A stretch of DNA of 64,000 bases from Bacteroidota bacterium (GTDB lineage Bacteria > Bacteroidota > Bacteroidia > Chitinophagales > Chitinophagaceae), in contig JAFDXE010000005.1 of assembly GCA_018268085.1 (NCBI GenBank), forward strand, positions 62,001 to 126,000, in the 5' to 3' direction. The notes beneath the pieces were generated by a model. It had not been told where the DNA came from and did no database searches. It saw nothing but the letters and a program-made list of their open reading frames with translations. A program made the translations under genes and the position numbers. Of the stretch, positions 54,070 through 62,701 are shown one piece after another. Position 1 is the first letter of the stretch. Each line of letters starts with the position of its first letter.

Positions 54070-54948
54070 ATGATATCAGTATTTGCAATGACGGAAAAAG
54101 GTTTTACTGTTTTATCAGGTTTGATAAACCGGTTCGGAAGTTCTTTTATTGATAAAGTAATCGGAAGTGAGGACAGTAAAATTGAAAACGATTATTATGC
54201 AGAGATCAAAGAACTATGTGAAAAGAATAACATCACATTCGCCAACAGGAAATCAGCATACAGCATCAGCACTCCTTATTGTTTCGCCATCTCCTGGCAA
54301 TGGTTGATTCAAACCGGTGCACACAGCAGGCTGATTGTTTTTCATGATTCCATTTTACCAAAATACCGCGGGTTTGCACCATTGGTAAATGCACTCATTA
54401 ACGGCGAAAGCCAAATTGGGGTAACGGCATTGTTTGCTGCTGCAACTTATGATACCGGCGATATCATTTATCAGTCTTCCTCATCAATTCATTACCCGGT
54501 AAAAATTGCTGATGCCATCCGTATCAACAATGAAAATTATATAAAAGCAAGCCTTGAAGTTGCAGGTATGATCAGCAGCGGTGAACCGATTCCGGCAAAA
54601 GCACAACAGGAGGAGGCGGCAACCTATAGTTTATGGAGAGACGAAGAAGATTACCACATTAACTGGCAGCAGGATGCCGAACGTATCAGGCGGCAAATAG
54701 ACGCTACGGGGTACCCCTACAAACATTCTTTTTGCATGGCCGATGGAAAAAAGATAAGAATTGTGGAAGCGGAAATTGTAAAAGACCTGCACATTGAGAA
54801 CAGGGATGCCGGTAAATTTATTTTTGTAGAAGAAGGAAACCCGGTGGTTGTGTGCGGAAAAGGATTGCTTAAAATAACAAACGCTATATTTGACGATAAT
54901 AAAGAGAGCTTTTTACCTGTCAAAAAATTCAGAACAAGATTGTTATGA
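54070..54948 (+). CDS. Sugar-type formyltransferase family protein with altered active-site Asn
   Basis: The 292-residue protein carries the methionyl-tRNA formyltransferase-like core: LIVFHDSILPKYRGFAPLVN (His92 and the SLLPxxRG loop) and ATYDTGDIIYQ (Asp128). In the family the catalytic triad is Asn-x-His ... Asp; here the residue two before His is Val90, not Asn. The C-terminal part (WQQDAERIRRQIDATGYPYK, CMADGKKIRIVEAEIV) resembles the usual C-terminal domain. It lies next to a WecE-like aminotransferase, so formylation of a 4-amino-4,6-dideoxy sugar is the natural guess; the missing Asn leaves activity uncertain. Four-base overlap (ATGA) with the next gene. Confidence 0.78.
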   Translation: MISVFAMTEKGFTVLSGLINRFGSSFIDKVIGSEDSKIENDYYAEIKELCEKNNITFANRKSAYSISTPYCFAISWQWLIQTGAHSRLIVFHDSILPKYRGFAPLVNALINGESQIGVTALFAAATYDTGDIIYQSSSSIHYPVKIADAIRINNENYIKASLEVAGMISSGEPIPAKAQQEEAATYSLWRDEEDYHINWQQDAERIRRQIDATGYPYKHSFCMADGKKIRIVEAEIVKDLHIENRDAGKFIFVEEGNPVVVCGKGLLKITNAIFDDNKESFLPVKKFRTRLL

Positions 54949-56144
54949 GTAACACTACGTTCAGTAAAATACTACCAGCAGTGAACAAATCAGCAAGCGG
55001 CATCAATGAACAGTCGGGTATGCGATATATTCCTTTCAATAAACCATTTCTTACCGGTAACGAAACCATTTATATACAACAGGCGGTGCAGAGTGGTAAA
55101 ATAAGTGGTGATGGCATGTTTACCAAAAAATGCCATGAATTTTTTGAACAGAAATTCGGGTTTAAAAAATGCCTGTTAACCACCAGTTGTACCGATGCCC
55201 TTGAAATGGCAGCGTTGCTCATTGATATTAAAGAAGGCGATGAAGTTATTTTACCGTCGTACACTTTTGTGAGTACGGCCAACGCATTTGTATTGCGTGG
55301 TGCAAAACTGGTGTTTGCAGACAGCAGCAAAGAGAATCCGAATTTTGATGTACATAGTATTGAGCCGTTGATCAATGCAAAAACAAAAGCCATTGTGCCG
55401 GTTCATTATGCAGGTATTGCCTGTGATATGGATCCCATAATGCAACTGGCAAAAAAATATAACCTGTTTGTGATAGAAGATGCAGCGCAGGCAGTAGATA
55501 GTTATTACAATGGAAAACCGCTGGGAAGCATTGGCCACCTGGCAGCTTTTAGTTTTCATGAAACAAAAAATGTAATCAGTGGCGAAGGAGGAATGCTGGC
55601 CATCAATGATGAAAGATTTATAGAGCGTGCAGAAATCATCCGGGAAAAAGGAACCAACAGGAGCCAGTTCTTCCGCGGTGAAGTGGATAAATACGGATGG
55701 GTAGATATCGGTTCTTCCTTTTTACCAAGTGATATCATTGCTGCCTTTTTATTTGCACAGTTGGAAAACCTGGATACGATCCAGGCCAAACGAAAATTAC
55801 TCTGGCAAACATACAGGGATGAGCTCGCTCCGCTGAACAACAAGCTTGGCTTTCCTTTTATACCACAATATGCCAGCAATAATGCACACATGTTTTATAT
55901 TGTTTGCAATAGCCTGGAAGAAAGAACTGCATTGATCCGTTTATTGAAAGAACATAATATTCTATCTGTATTTCATTATTTATCTTTACACAAAAGTGAA
56001 TTTTATAAAGACAAGCATGATGGCCGGGAACTGGTAAACAGTGATCATTATACCGACTGCCTGCTGAGGCTGCCCATGTATTTTGAACTGGAGATTGCGG
56101 ATGTGAAACGAATATGCAGCCTTATTAAAAAATTTTATGAATAG
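54945..56144 (+). CDS. wecE: dTDP-4-amino-4,6-dideoxygalactose transaminase-like (WecE/RffA)
   Basis: The protein is a fold-type I PLP aminotransferase of the DegT/DnrJ/EryC1 group. PFNKPFLTGNETIYI is the usual WecE start; IVPVHYAGIACDMDPIM, FVIEDAAQAVDSYYNGKPLG and the Schiff-base segment SFHETKNVISGEGGM (Lys) follow. It transfers an amino group to dTDP-4-keto-6-deoxyglucose to give dTDP-Fuc4N. From the ATG at 54945 (overlapping the previous stop) the protein has 399 residues, of which the first 25 are not family-like; ATG 55020 (MRYIPFNKP) is the alternative start. It follows directly on the formyltransferase. Confidence 0.88.
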   Translation: MSNTTFSKILPAVNKSASGINEQSGMRYIPFNKPFLTGNETIYIQQAVQSGKISGDGMFTKKCHEFFEQKFGFKKCLLTTSCTDALEMAALLIDIKEGDEVILPSYTFVSTANAFVLRGAKLVFADSSKENPNFDVHSIEPLINAKTKAIVPVHYAGIACDMDPIMQLAKKYNLFVIEDAAQAVDSYYNGKPLGSIGHLAAFSFHETKNVISGEGGMLAINDERFIERAEIIREKGTNRSQFFRGEVDKYGWVDIGSSFLPSDIIAAFLFAQLENLDTIQAKRKLLWQTYRDELAPLNNKLGFPFIPQYASNNAHMFYIVCNSLEERTALIRLLKEHNILSVFHYLSLHKSEFYKDKHDGRELVNSDHYTDCLLRLPMYFELEIADVKRICSLIKKFYE

Positions 56145-57281
56145 ATGAATCTTCATGTTTGCAATGATGAATACGGATTATACCCTTTTGAAATTGCACA
56201 GCGGATATATACTTCACCGTACGCTGATAATAACCTGATGGTTAATCTTACGAATGCGTCAAAAATCAGGCACGATAAAATCACTTACATTCCTGTTTCT
56301 TCTTCTGCCTTTAAACGATATATAAACACTTTATCTTCTCTCGATAAAATTATTTTTCATCCGTATAATCTTCATGGCCACCAGTTCCTGGAATATGTGT
56401 TGAAAAGATTTCCGGATGTAAAAGTGTATTGGGTATGCTGGAGTTATGAATTGTATAAGTTACCACGCTTTGCCGGGCGGATGTATGAACCGTACTCAGC
56501 ATCATTCCTGAAGAGCAGCATAACGATTCAATCGAAATTCAGAAATTTCCTGAAGAAGGTATATTATGGTTTTGTGTATGGCCTCGGGTTACAAAAAAAT
56601 TATTTCAAAAGCCTGGAACCCTCGTTTGCACGGATCAATTATTTCTGTTGCTGGCTGCCTTCAGACTATGCCTTTTTTTTATCACTCTCTCCGAAAAAAG
56701 ATATTGTTCATTTACCGTTTTCCTATTTTTCATTAACGAAGATCATGCCCGACCTTCATTCCTATACTGTTTCCGGAAATGAAGTGATGATCGGCCACTC
56801 CGCGTTGCCCGATGGGAATCATTACGAAATTATCCGGAAACTATCGGCTATCGACAAACGTTTTCCGATATTCCTTCCGCTTGTATATGGTAATGTTCTG
56901 TACAGTAAAAAAATAAAGGAAATAGCAAGAGCGCATTTTGATACCGTGTATGTACAGGAAGAAAAGCTGGACAAGGAAGCCTATTACCAACGGCTCACGA
57001 AAGTAGGCTGGGTGATTATCAATTCAAAAGTGCAGCAGGGCCTTGGAAATATACTCGCTATTATCTGGATGGGTGCCAAACTTTTTTTAGATGAAAACTC
57101 AGGCACATATATTGATTTTAAAAAATGGAACATCATTGTGTTTTCTGTGCAGCACGATCTTACCAAAGAACAATTATCTACCAGGCTTACAGCAGAACAA
57201 ATTGAACACAACCGCCGCATCTTATACGAAAAAGTAAATGAAGAAAAAGTAAGTGAATACTGGGAACCTTTGCTTAATTAA
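56145..57281 (+). CDS. WecF-like Fuc4NAc-type glycosyltransferase (GT56)
   Basis: The 378-residue protein resembles the enterobacterial-common-antigen transferase WecF. The hallmarks are MIGHSALPDGNHYEIIRKLS (compare GNSADPSNNH in WecF), FLPLVYGNVLYSKKIKEIAR, and a C-terminal acidic cluster DENSGTYIDFKKWNI. WecF adds Fuc4NAc from its dTDP donor to a lipid-linked acceptor. The gene starts directly at the end of the wecE-like gene (stop and ATG adjacent), which supports a shared sugar: dTDP-Fuc4N or its formyl derivative would be the donor here (inference). Confidence 0.75.
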   Translation: MNLHVCNDEYGLYPFEIAQRIYTSPYADNNLMVNLTNASKIRHDKITYIPVSSSAFKRYINTLSSLDKIIFHPYNLHGHQFLEYVLKRFPDVKVYWVCWSYELYKLPRFAGRMYEPYSASFLKSSITIQSKFRNFLKKVYYGFVYGLGLQKNYFKSLEPSFARINYFCCWLPSDYAFFLSLSPKKDIVHLPFSYFSLTKIMPDLHSYTVSGNEVMIGHSALPDGNHYEIIRKLSAIDKRFPIFLPLVYGNVLYSKKIKEIARAHFDTVYVQEEKLDKEAYYQRLTKVGWVIINSKVQQGLGNILAIIWMGAKLFLDENSGTYIDFKKWNIIVFSVQHDLTKEQLSTRLTAEQIEHNRRILYEKVNEEKVSEYWEPLLN

Positions 57282-57366
57282 CCGATATGTTCTACCTTCG
57301 TTCTGCCTGTTTTTGAGCAAGTAACAACCATCTTCGGTCTTTTTGAAAACGTAATAAAATACATTT

Positions 57367-59274
57367 ATGTGTGGCATAGCAGGCATCCTGAGTGCAGCTT
57401 CTTCTTCAGAACAATCAGCTTTTTTCCGGGAATCAATTAAAAAAATGAGTGATAGTATTGCTCACCGCGGACCTGACGGTGAGGGATACTGGCAGAATGA
57501 AAATAATACGGTTGTTTTCGGCCACCGCAGGCTCTCCATACTCGACCTTTCTGATAATGCCAGCCAGCCCATGCATTATCTTGATCGCTACGTGATCATT
57601 TTTAATGGCGAGATTTACAATTACCTCGAATTAAAAAAAGAACTGCAGCAACAGGGTGAGCAATTTAAAACCAGCGGCGATACAGAAGTGTTGCTGGTTT
57701 TATACCATTTGTATAAAGAGAAAATGTTGCAAAAACTGGATGGTATGTTTGCCTTTGCCATCTATGATAAAAAAAACAACAAGGTATTTTGCGCAAGAGA
57801 TCGTTTTGGAGAAAAGCCTTTTTTTTATTCACTTCAGCAGGGAAAGCAACTGGTATTTGCTTCCGAGATGAAAGCGATACAGCAATTTACCAACGATCGT
57901 ACGCCCAATAATGTAATGCTGTATAATTATTTATCGTTCGGTTCGCTTACCAATCATGAAGATCAGTCAGACACCTTTTATCAAAACATAAAACGGCTTA
58001 CACCGGCACATTATCTTTCTGTTGACCTCAAAAATTTTAAAATAGAAACGAAGCGCTATTGGGATATAGATGTTAATAATGTGAATCATCATATTAAGCT
58101 GAAAGAAGCAAAAGAAACATTGCATGAGCTGTTCTATACTTCCGTAAACAGGCGCATGCGCAGTGATGTAAACATTGGTAGTAGTTTGAGTGGTGGTTTA
58201 GACAGTTCCCTGATCGTTTGTGTAATTGATGACCTGGTGAAGAAGAATAAAGCAGAACATAGTTTTGCCAATACATCCTTCAAACAAAATACATTCAGTG
58301 CAAGATTTCCCGGCTATAAAAAAGATGAAGGTACATTCATGCAGCAGGTGATAGACCGAACCAATGTTGAAGCACATTATGTATTCCCCGATAATAAAAA
58401 ACTGGTTGATGATATCAATACCGTTTTTCATTTCCAGGAAGAACCTTTTGGTGGCACCAGTATTCTTGCGCAGTATAAAGTAATGGCGCTGGCCAAAGAA
58501 AATAATGTAACGGTGTTGTTAGACGGACAGGGTGCAGATGAAATACTTGCAGGCTATCATGGTTATTACAATATTTTTTTCCGCAACATGGAAAAGATTG
58601 GCCGCCAGCGATACAAAGCCGAACTGAAAGCATACGAACAATTACACCGGAACAACCAGATCAACGAAAAGCAGGGAAAGAACCTGGAATACCTCGTTAG
58701 AAAATGGTTTCCCGGTAAGGCGCATGCCATCAAAAAAACAGTAGCTTATATTCAACATAAAAGAAAAAAGATCTTCAATGAAGATTTTTATGATGCGTAC
58801 GCCGATAAACTCTTTACAGCCAACAATAGTTTCAGCGATCTCAATGAAGCATTGTACAGGAGTACCATGTGTGGCGATCTGCAAACATTGTTGCGTTATG
58901 CCGACAGGAACAGTATGGCCAACTCGAGAGAAGTGAGGCTGCCGTTTCTTTCGCATGAACTTGTTTCCTTCCTGTTTACCTTACCAGCCGATTTTAAAAT
59001 TCACGAAGGCTGGACCAAATATATTCTCCGCACAACATTCAGTAAAATTCTCCCGGAATCAATTGCATGGAGAGTTGATAAAATTGGGTACGAGCCGCCT
59101 GAAAAACAATGGATGAAAAGTGCTGCAATGAGAGACTTTATTTTAAATTCACGCCGGGAGCTGGTAAAAGCCGGTATTCTCAATAAAAAAATATTTTCTA
59201 AAACTACCGGTGAAGAAGAAACCTGTAATGGTTGGGCAGAAATGATGGTTGGCAAACTAATAGAAAAAGCATGA
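57367..59274 (+). CDS. asnB: Glutamine-hydrolysing asparagine synthase-like amidotransferase (AsnB family)
   Basis: The 635-residue protein begins MCGIAGIL (Cys2 nucleophile of the glutaminase domain) with AHRGPDGEGYW and FNGEIYNYLELKKELQQQGE. The synthetase domain follows with the PP-loop SGGLDSSLIV and VLLDGQGADEILAGYHGYYN. Standard AsnB converts Asp to Asn, but members within polysaccharide clusters often amidate sugar uronic acids or transfer amino groups to glycans. Here it is flanked by glycosyltransferases, and wlbA/wlbB upstream make a uronic acid, so uronamide formation is plausible (inference). The stop overlaps the next ATG by four bases. Confidence 0.9.
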   Translation: MCGIAGILSAASSSEQSAFFRESIKKMSDSIAHRGPDGEGYWQNENNTVVFGHRRLSILDLSDNASQPMHYLDRYVIIFNGEIYNYLELKKELQQQGEQFKTSGDTEVLLVLYHLYKEKMLQKLDGMFAFAIYDKKNNKVFCARDRFGEKPFFYSLQQGKQLVFASEMKAIQQFTNDRTPNNVMLYNYLSFGSLTNHEDQSDTFYQNIKRLTPAHYLSVDLKNFKIETKRYWDIDVNNVNHHIKLKEAKETLHELFYTSVNRRMRSDVNIGSSLSGGLDSSLIVCVIDDLVKKNKAEHSFANTSFKQNTFSARFPGYKKDEGTFMQQVIDRTNVEAHYVFPDNKKLVDDINTVFHFQEEPFGGTSILAQYKVMALAKENNVTVLLDGQGADEILAGYHGYYNIFFRNMEKIGRQRYKAELKAYEQLHRNNQINEKQGKNLEYLVRKWFPGKAHAIKKTVAYIQHKRKKIFNEDFYDAYADKLFTANNSFSDLNEALYRSTMCGDLQTLLRYADRNSMANSREVRLPFLSHELVSFLFTLPADFKIHEGWTKYILRTTFSKILPESIAWRVDKIGYEPPEKQWMKSAAMRDFILNSRRELVKAGILNKKIFSKTTGEEETCNGWAEMMVGKLIEKA

Positions 59275-60326
59275 GGAAAGATGTAGTTATTTTTATTGAC
59301 CAGTTGGCGCCGAAAAATAAACTGCAGATAGAGGCAATACAACAGTTTGGTTATGCTCCTTATTGCTTTGTAAATAACATTAAACCTGGTTCAGAAAAGT
59401 ATATTCAATCTCCGGGCAAACAAATTGTTTTGCAAACAGGATTCATGAGCAGAACCCGCCAGGTGTTTGCGTTCCTGAAAAAAAACCGGCATTCAATACA
59501 TCATGTGGAATTATATCCGGGTGGTCGTTTTTCATTTATGTATGTTGTTTTGTCACGGCTATTCGGATTAAAAACACTTTGTGTAGAGCGGGGCGATTTA
59601 CTTTATTACCACAAAAAAGGGTATGATGCACTTACACGATTTTCGATGTATTGCTGTTACCGTTTTTCAAATATGGTTTGGTATCGTGAGTTGTACATGA
59701 AGGCGAGGCTGGAAAAGATCAGGAAAGAAGGTTTGTATTTCCTGCACAATGCCATTAATTGCGATGGACATTTCTATGATAACAACCATCCAAAAGACAT
59801 CGATTTTTTATGGCTGAACCGCGTGATACCGGAAAGAAAATATAAATGGTTTTTGAAGATACTTGGTGAAGAACCATTTCGCAACAGCCACAATTACCTG
59901 GTTGGCATCATGCCCACCAATGCATATTCTGCCGACCAGGAATATGTTTTGCAAAACAAGCCGGCCAATCTAACGGTAGAGCAATATACATCTAACCCGG
60001 TTGAGTACTTTAAGCGAGCCCGTTTTTTTGTGTTGCCGGCGGATGTTGTTTTTGCCAACAATGCATTACTGGAAGCGATGAGTTACGGCGTTGTTCCGCT
60101 GGTATCGAAACGTCCCGGGGCATCATTGATCGTTGATGATCATCTGAACGGATTTGTTTTTGTACACAGCGAAGAAGGTTTGCGTGCATCTATGCAGGAA
60201 GCGATAAACCTTTCTGATGAACAATATCATTCCTATGCACAAAGCGCAGCCACAAAAATCAGGAGCTCTTTTTCTGAAAGTAACTATACCAGTTCGCTTG
60301 AGCAGTTGTACCGCTTACTGAACTAA
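59271..60326 (+). CDS. Glycosyltransferase (GT4-like)
   Basis: From the ATG at 59271 (overlapping the asnB stop, ATGA) the protein has 351 residues. The N-terminal part is variable, with an SIHHVELYPGGRFSFMYVVL stretch typical of the first Rossmann domain. The C-terminal part carries VFANNALLEAMSYGVVPLVS and NGFVFVHSEEGLRASMQEAI, the E-x7-E-like donor-binding region of GT4 enzymes. An upstream in-frame start at 59232 lies inside asnB and is not needed. It adds one sugar of the repeat unit; donor and linkage unknown. Confidence 0.8.
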   Translation: MRKDVVIFIDQLAPKNKLQIEAIQQFGYAPYCFVNNIKPGSEKYIQSPGKQIVLQTGFMSRTRQVFAFLKKNRHSIHHVELYPGGRFSFMYVVLSRLFGLKTLCVERGDLLYYHKKGYDALTRFSMYCCYRFSNMVWYRELYMKARLEKIRKEGLYFLHNAINCDGHFYDNNHPKDIDFLWLNRVIPERKYKWFLKILGEEPFRNSHNYLVGIMPTNAYSADQEYVLQNKPANLTVEQYTSNPVEYFKRARFFVLPADVVFANNALLEAMSYGVVPLVSKRPGASLIVDDHLNGFVFVHSEEGLRASMQEAINLSDEQYHSYAQSAATKIRSSFSESNYTSSLEQLYRLLN

Positions 60327-60499
60327 CAAATCCTCCCGCCGGAAATATCATCAGGTAACCAATTTTTTTTACATTAAAGCCGGTAAAGAGATACTTTTGC
60401 AGCAAATTTTGCAACAGGTTTTATATCATATAACCTGCTGTTCAACACATTTGTTTATTGTTGCACCCGTGCAGCAAACAGTACATAAATGCGGAAAGG

Positions 60500-61675
60500 A
60501 TGAGAAAAAAAATAGTCGTGCTTACCTATTCACTCGGAGGGGCGGGAGCAGAAAGAGTGGTTGCCAACCTGTTGAATTATCTCGACAGGGAGAAGTACGA
60601 TATTCATCTTGTGTTAATGAACACGGATATTGAGTATGAAATTTTCCCCGATCAGAAAATTCACTACATAGAAAAATCATACCGCTACGAAAAGGAGTTT
60701 TTTAAGTTCATAAAATTACCGATGCTGGCTTACCGGCTGGCTAAATACTGCAACCGCAATAACATTGAAATGGTACTGGCGGTGATGAGCCGACCCAATT
60801 TGATTGCCGGCATGGCCCGTTTTTTTGGATTGAAATCTACGGTGCTCATCAGCGAACGTTGTTACACGCCGGACATGTATAAGAAAGATTCATTAACCGG
60901 TCGCATAAAAGTAGCCCTGCTGAAAAATTGCTATAAGAAAGCAGACGCTATTCTACCCAATTCGAGAGGTGCGGCAAAAGCGTTGCAGGAGCAGTTTGGC
61001 ATTAAGTCGAATTATCATATTGTAAAAAATCCAACCAATATCCGCAAAATAAAAGAGCTGGCAGAAATACCGCCGGAAAGAGCTTTGCCTGCGGACAAAT
61101 TTACTTTCATCAATGTGGCTACCTTCCGCAGCGAAAAAAACCAGGATTTGCTGGTTGACGCTGCTGCCGAATTAAAAAATGAAGATTTCAGGTTAATACT
61201 GATAGGAAAAGGAGAAGAACTGGAGCGTATTAAAAATAAGGTTCATACACTGGGGCTGGATGATAAAATAACGTTTATCAATTTTACCGATAACCCTTAC
61301 CAGTACATGAAGCGGGCGGATTGTTTTTTACTGAGCTCCCTTACAGAAGGTTTTCCCAATGTGCTGATAGAATCGATGGTGTGCGGATTACCAATCGTGT
61401 CTGTTGATTGCAAAAGCGGACCGAGAGAACTGCTGGCGCCCACTTCCTCGCTAGATACCGTTATTGCATCTAATGAAATTGAAATTGCCGAGTATGGAAT
61501 TTTATGCGCCAACAATTGTAAAACTTCACTCGCCATCGCCATGAAATGGGTGCTGAACAATAAGGAAAAAGTTCAGGTATATAAACAAAAAGGAATCGAA
61601 AAGGCCAATGAATTTGAAATAAAAAAAGTGTGTGATGAATTTTCTGTAATTTTTGATTCTTATCTGAAAAAATGA
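60500..61675 (+). CDS. Glycosyltransferase, GT4 family
   Basis: The 391-residue protein starts MRKKIVVLTYSLGGAGAERV, a standard GT4 N-terminal loop (GGAER). The donor-binding half has FINVATFRSEKNQDLLVDAA, LILIGKGEELERIKNKVHTL, and SSLTEGFPNVLIESMVCGLP with the E-x7-E pair. The ATG at 60500 follows a purine-rich GGAAAGG and gives the natural start; a TTG 42 bp upstream is less likely. It retains the sugar nucleotide as donor with anomeric retention. Four bases separate its stop from the next ATG. Confidence 0.9.
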   Translation: MRKKIVVLTYSLGGAGAERVVANLLNYLDREKYDIHLVLMNTDIEYEIFPDQKIHYIEKSYRYEKEFFKFIKLPMLAYRLAKYCNRNNIEMVLAVMSRPNLIAGMARFFGLKSTVLISERCYTPDMYKKDSLTGRIKVALLKNCYKKADAILPNSRGAAKALQEQFGIKSNYHIVKNPTNIRKIKELAEIPPERALPADKFTFINVATFRSEKNQDLLVDAAAELKNEDFRLILIGKGEELERIKNKVHTLGLDDKITFINFTDNPYQYMKRADCFLLSSLTEGFPNVLIESMVCGLPIVSVDCKSGPRELLAPTSSLDTVIASNEIEIAEYGILCANNCKTSLAIAMKWVLNNKEKVQVYKQKGIEKANEFEIKKVCDEFSVIFDSYLKK

Positions 61676-61679
61676 ACCA

Positions 61680-62693
61680 ATGAGTTTTAGTAACAGCGGG
61701 GGAAAATTTATTATTTCACTTGATTTCGAACTGATGTGGGGCGTAAGAGATCTTGTTACTACTGCAACCTACGGTGAACATATAGCCGGCGTTCATGAAG
61801 CCATTCCTAAACTGCTTGCCTGCTTTACCCGACACAATATCAAAGCAACTTTTGCAACGGTGGGGCTACTTTTTTTTGAAACAAAAGCGGAGTTGTTATC
61901 AGCACTGCCCGGGCGTAAACCCAACTATAAAAAAGCAATTCTTTCTCCTTACGGCGAGTACATGGAAAAAAACCTGGGAGAGAATCATACAACGGATCCT
62001 TATCATTACGCTCCTGATCTGATACGAATGATTCAAAGTACAGCAGGCCAGGAAATAGGAACACATACATTTTCGCATTACTACTGTAAGGAAGAATGGC
62101 AAACAGTAGATGATTTCAGGGATGACCTGGCGGCTGCCATCAGCACAGCTCAAAAAATGGGAATAAAAATTACGAGTATTATTTTCCCGAGAAACCAGTT
62201 TAATAATGATTACCTGGCTGTGTGTAAGGAAGCCGGTATTATTACCTACCGCAATAATGAAGAATCCTGGTTGTACAATGCAAGAAGCGGCGAAAAGGAA
62301 ACACTGCTGAGAAGGGCAATCCGTTTAATGGATGCATACATCAATATCTCAGGCTATCATTGTTATACTGAAGAATACCTGCTTGGAAAATTCCCGGTAA
62401 ACATTCCCAGCAGCCGTTTTTTACGACCCTACATGACAAGGCTTACATCACTCGATTGGCTCCGGCTGCGCCGCATTAAAAAAAGCATGACCTATGCAGC
62501 AAAGAACAACCTGATGTATCACCTCTGGTGGCATCCTCACAATTTCGGAATTAACCAACTTGAAAATTTTGCCTTCCTGGAAGAAATACTCGTACACTAC
62601 CGATACCTGCATGAAAAATATAACTTCACCAGCTATACCATGACTGAACTGGCCAACGAACTGCTCGCCAAACAACCCGGCCTTAAAAAATAG
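61680..62693 (+). CDS. NodB-type polysaccharide deacetylase
   Basis: The 337-residue protein has the NodB fold. SLDFELMWGVRDL carries the catalytic base/metal Asp, HNIKATFATVGLLFFE follows, TAGQEIGTHTFSHYYCKEEW holds the two metal His residues (HTFSH), and IIFPRNQFNNDYL the product-binding Arg. It probably N-deacetylates the growing glycan or a membrane-linked sugar; it has no signal peptide, so it acts in the cytoplasm unless secreted unusually. The C-terminal sixty residues (LWWHPHNFGINQLENFAFLE) hold the last family His. Four bases after the GT4 gene; probably the same operon. Confidence 0.85.
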   Translation: MSFSNSGGKFIISLDFELMWGVRDLVTTATYGEHIAGVHEAIPKLLACFTRHNIKATFATVGLLFFETKAELLSALPGRKPNYKKAILSPYGEYMEKNLGENHTTDPYHYAPDLIRMIQSTAGQEIGTHTFSHYYCKEEWQTVDDFRDDLAAAISTAQKMGIKITSIIFPRNQFNNDYLAVCKEAGIITYRNNEESWLYNARSGEKETLLRRAIRLMDAYINISGYHCYTEEYLLGKFPVNIPSSRFLRPYMTRLTSLDWLRLRRIKKSMTYAAKNNLMYHLWWHPHNFGINQLENFAFLEEILVHYRYLHEKYNFTSYTMTELANELLAKQPGLKK

Positions 62694-62701
62694 GGACTTT
62701 A

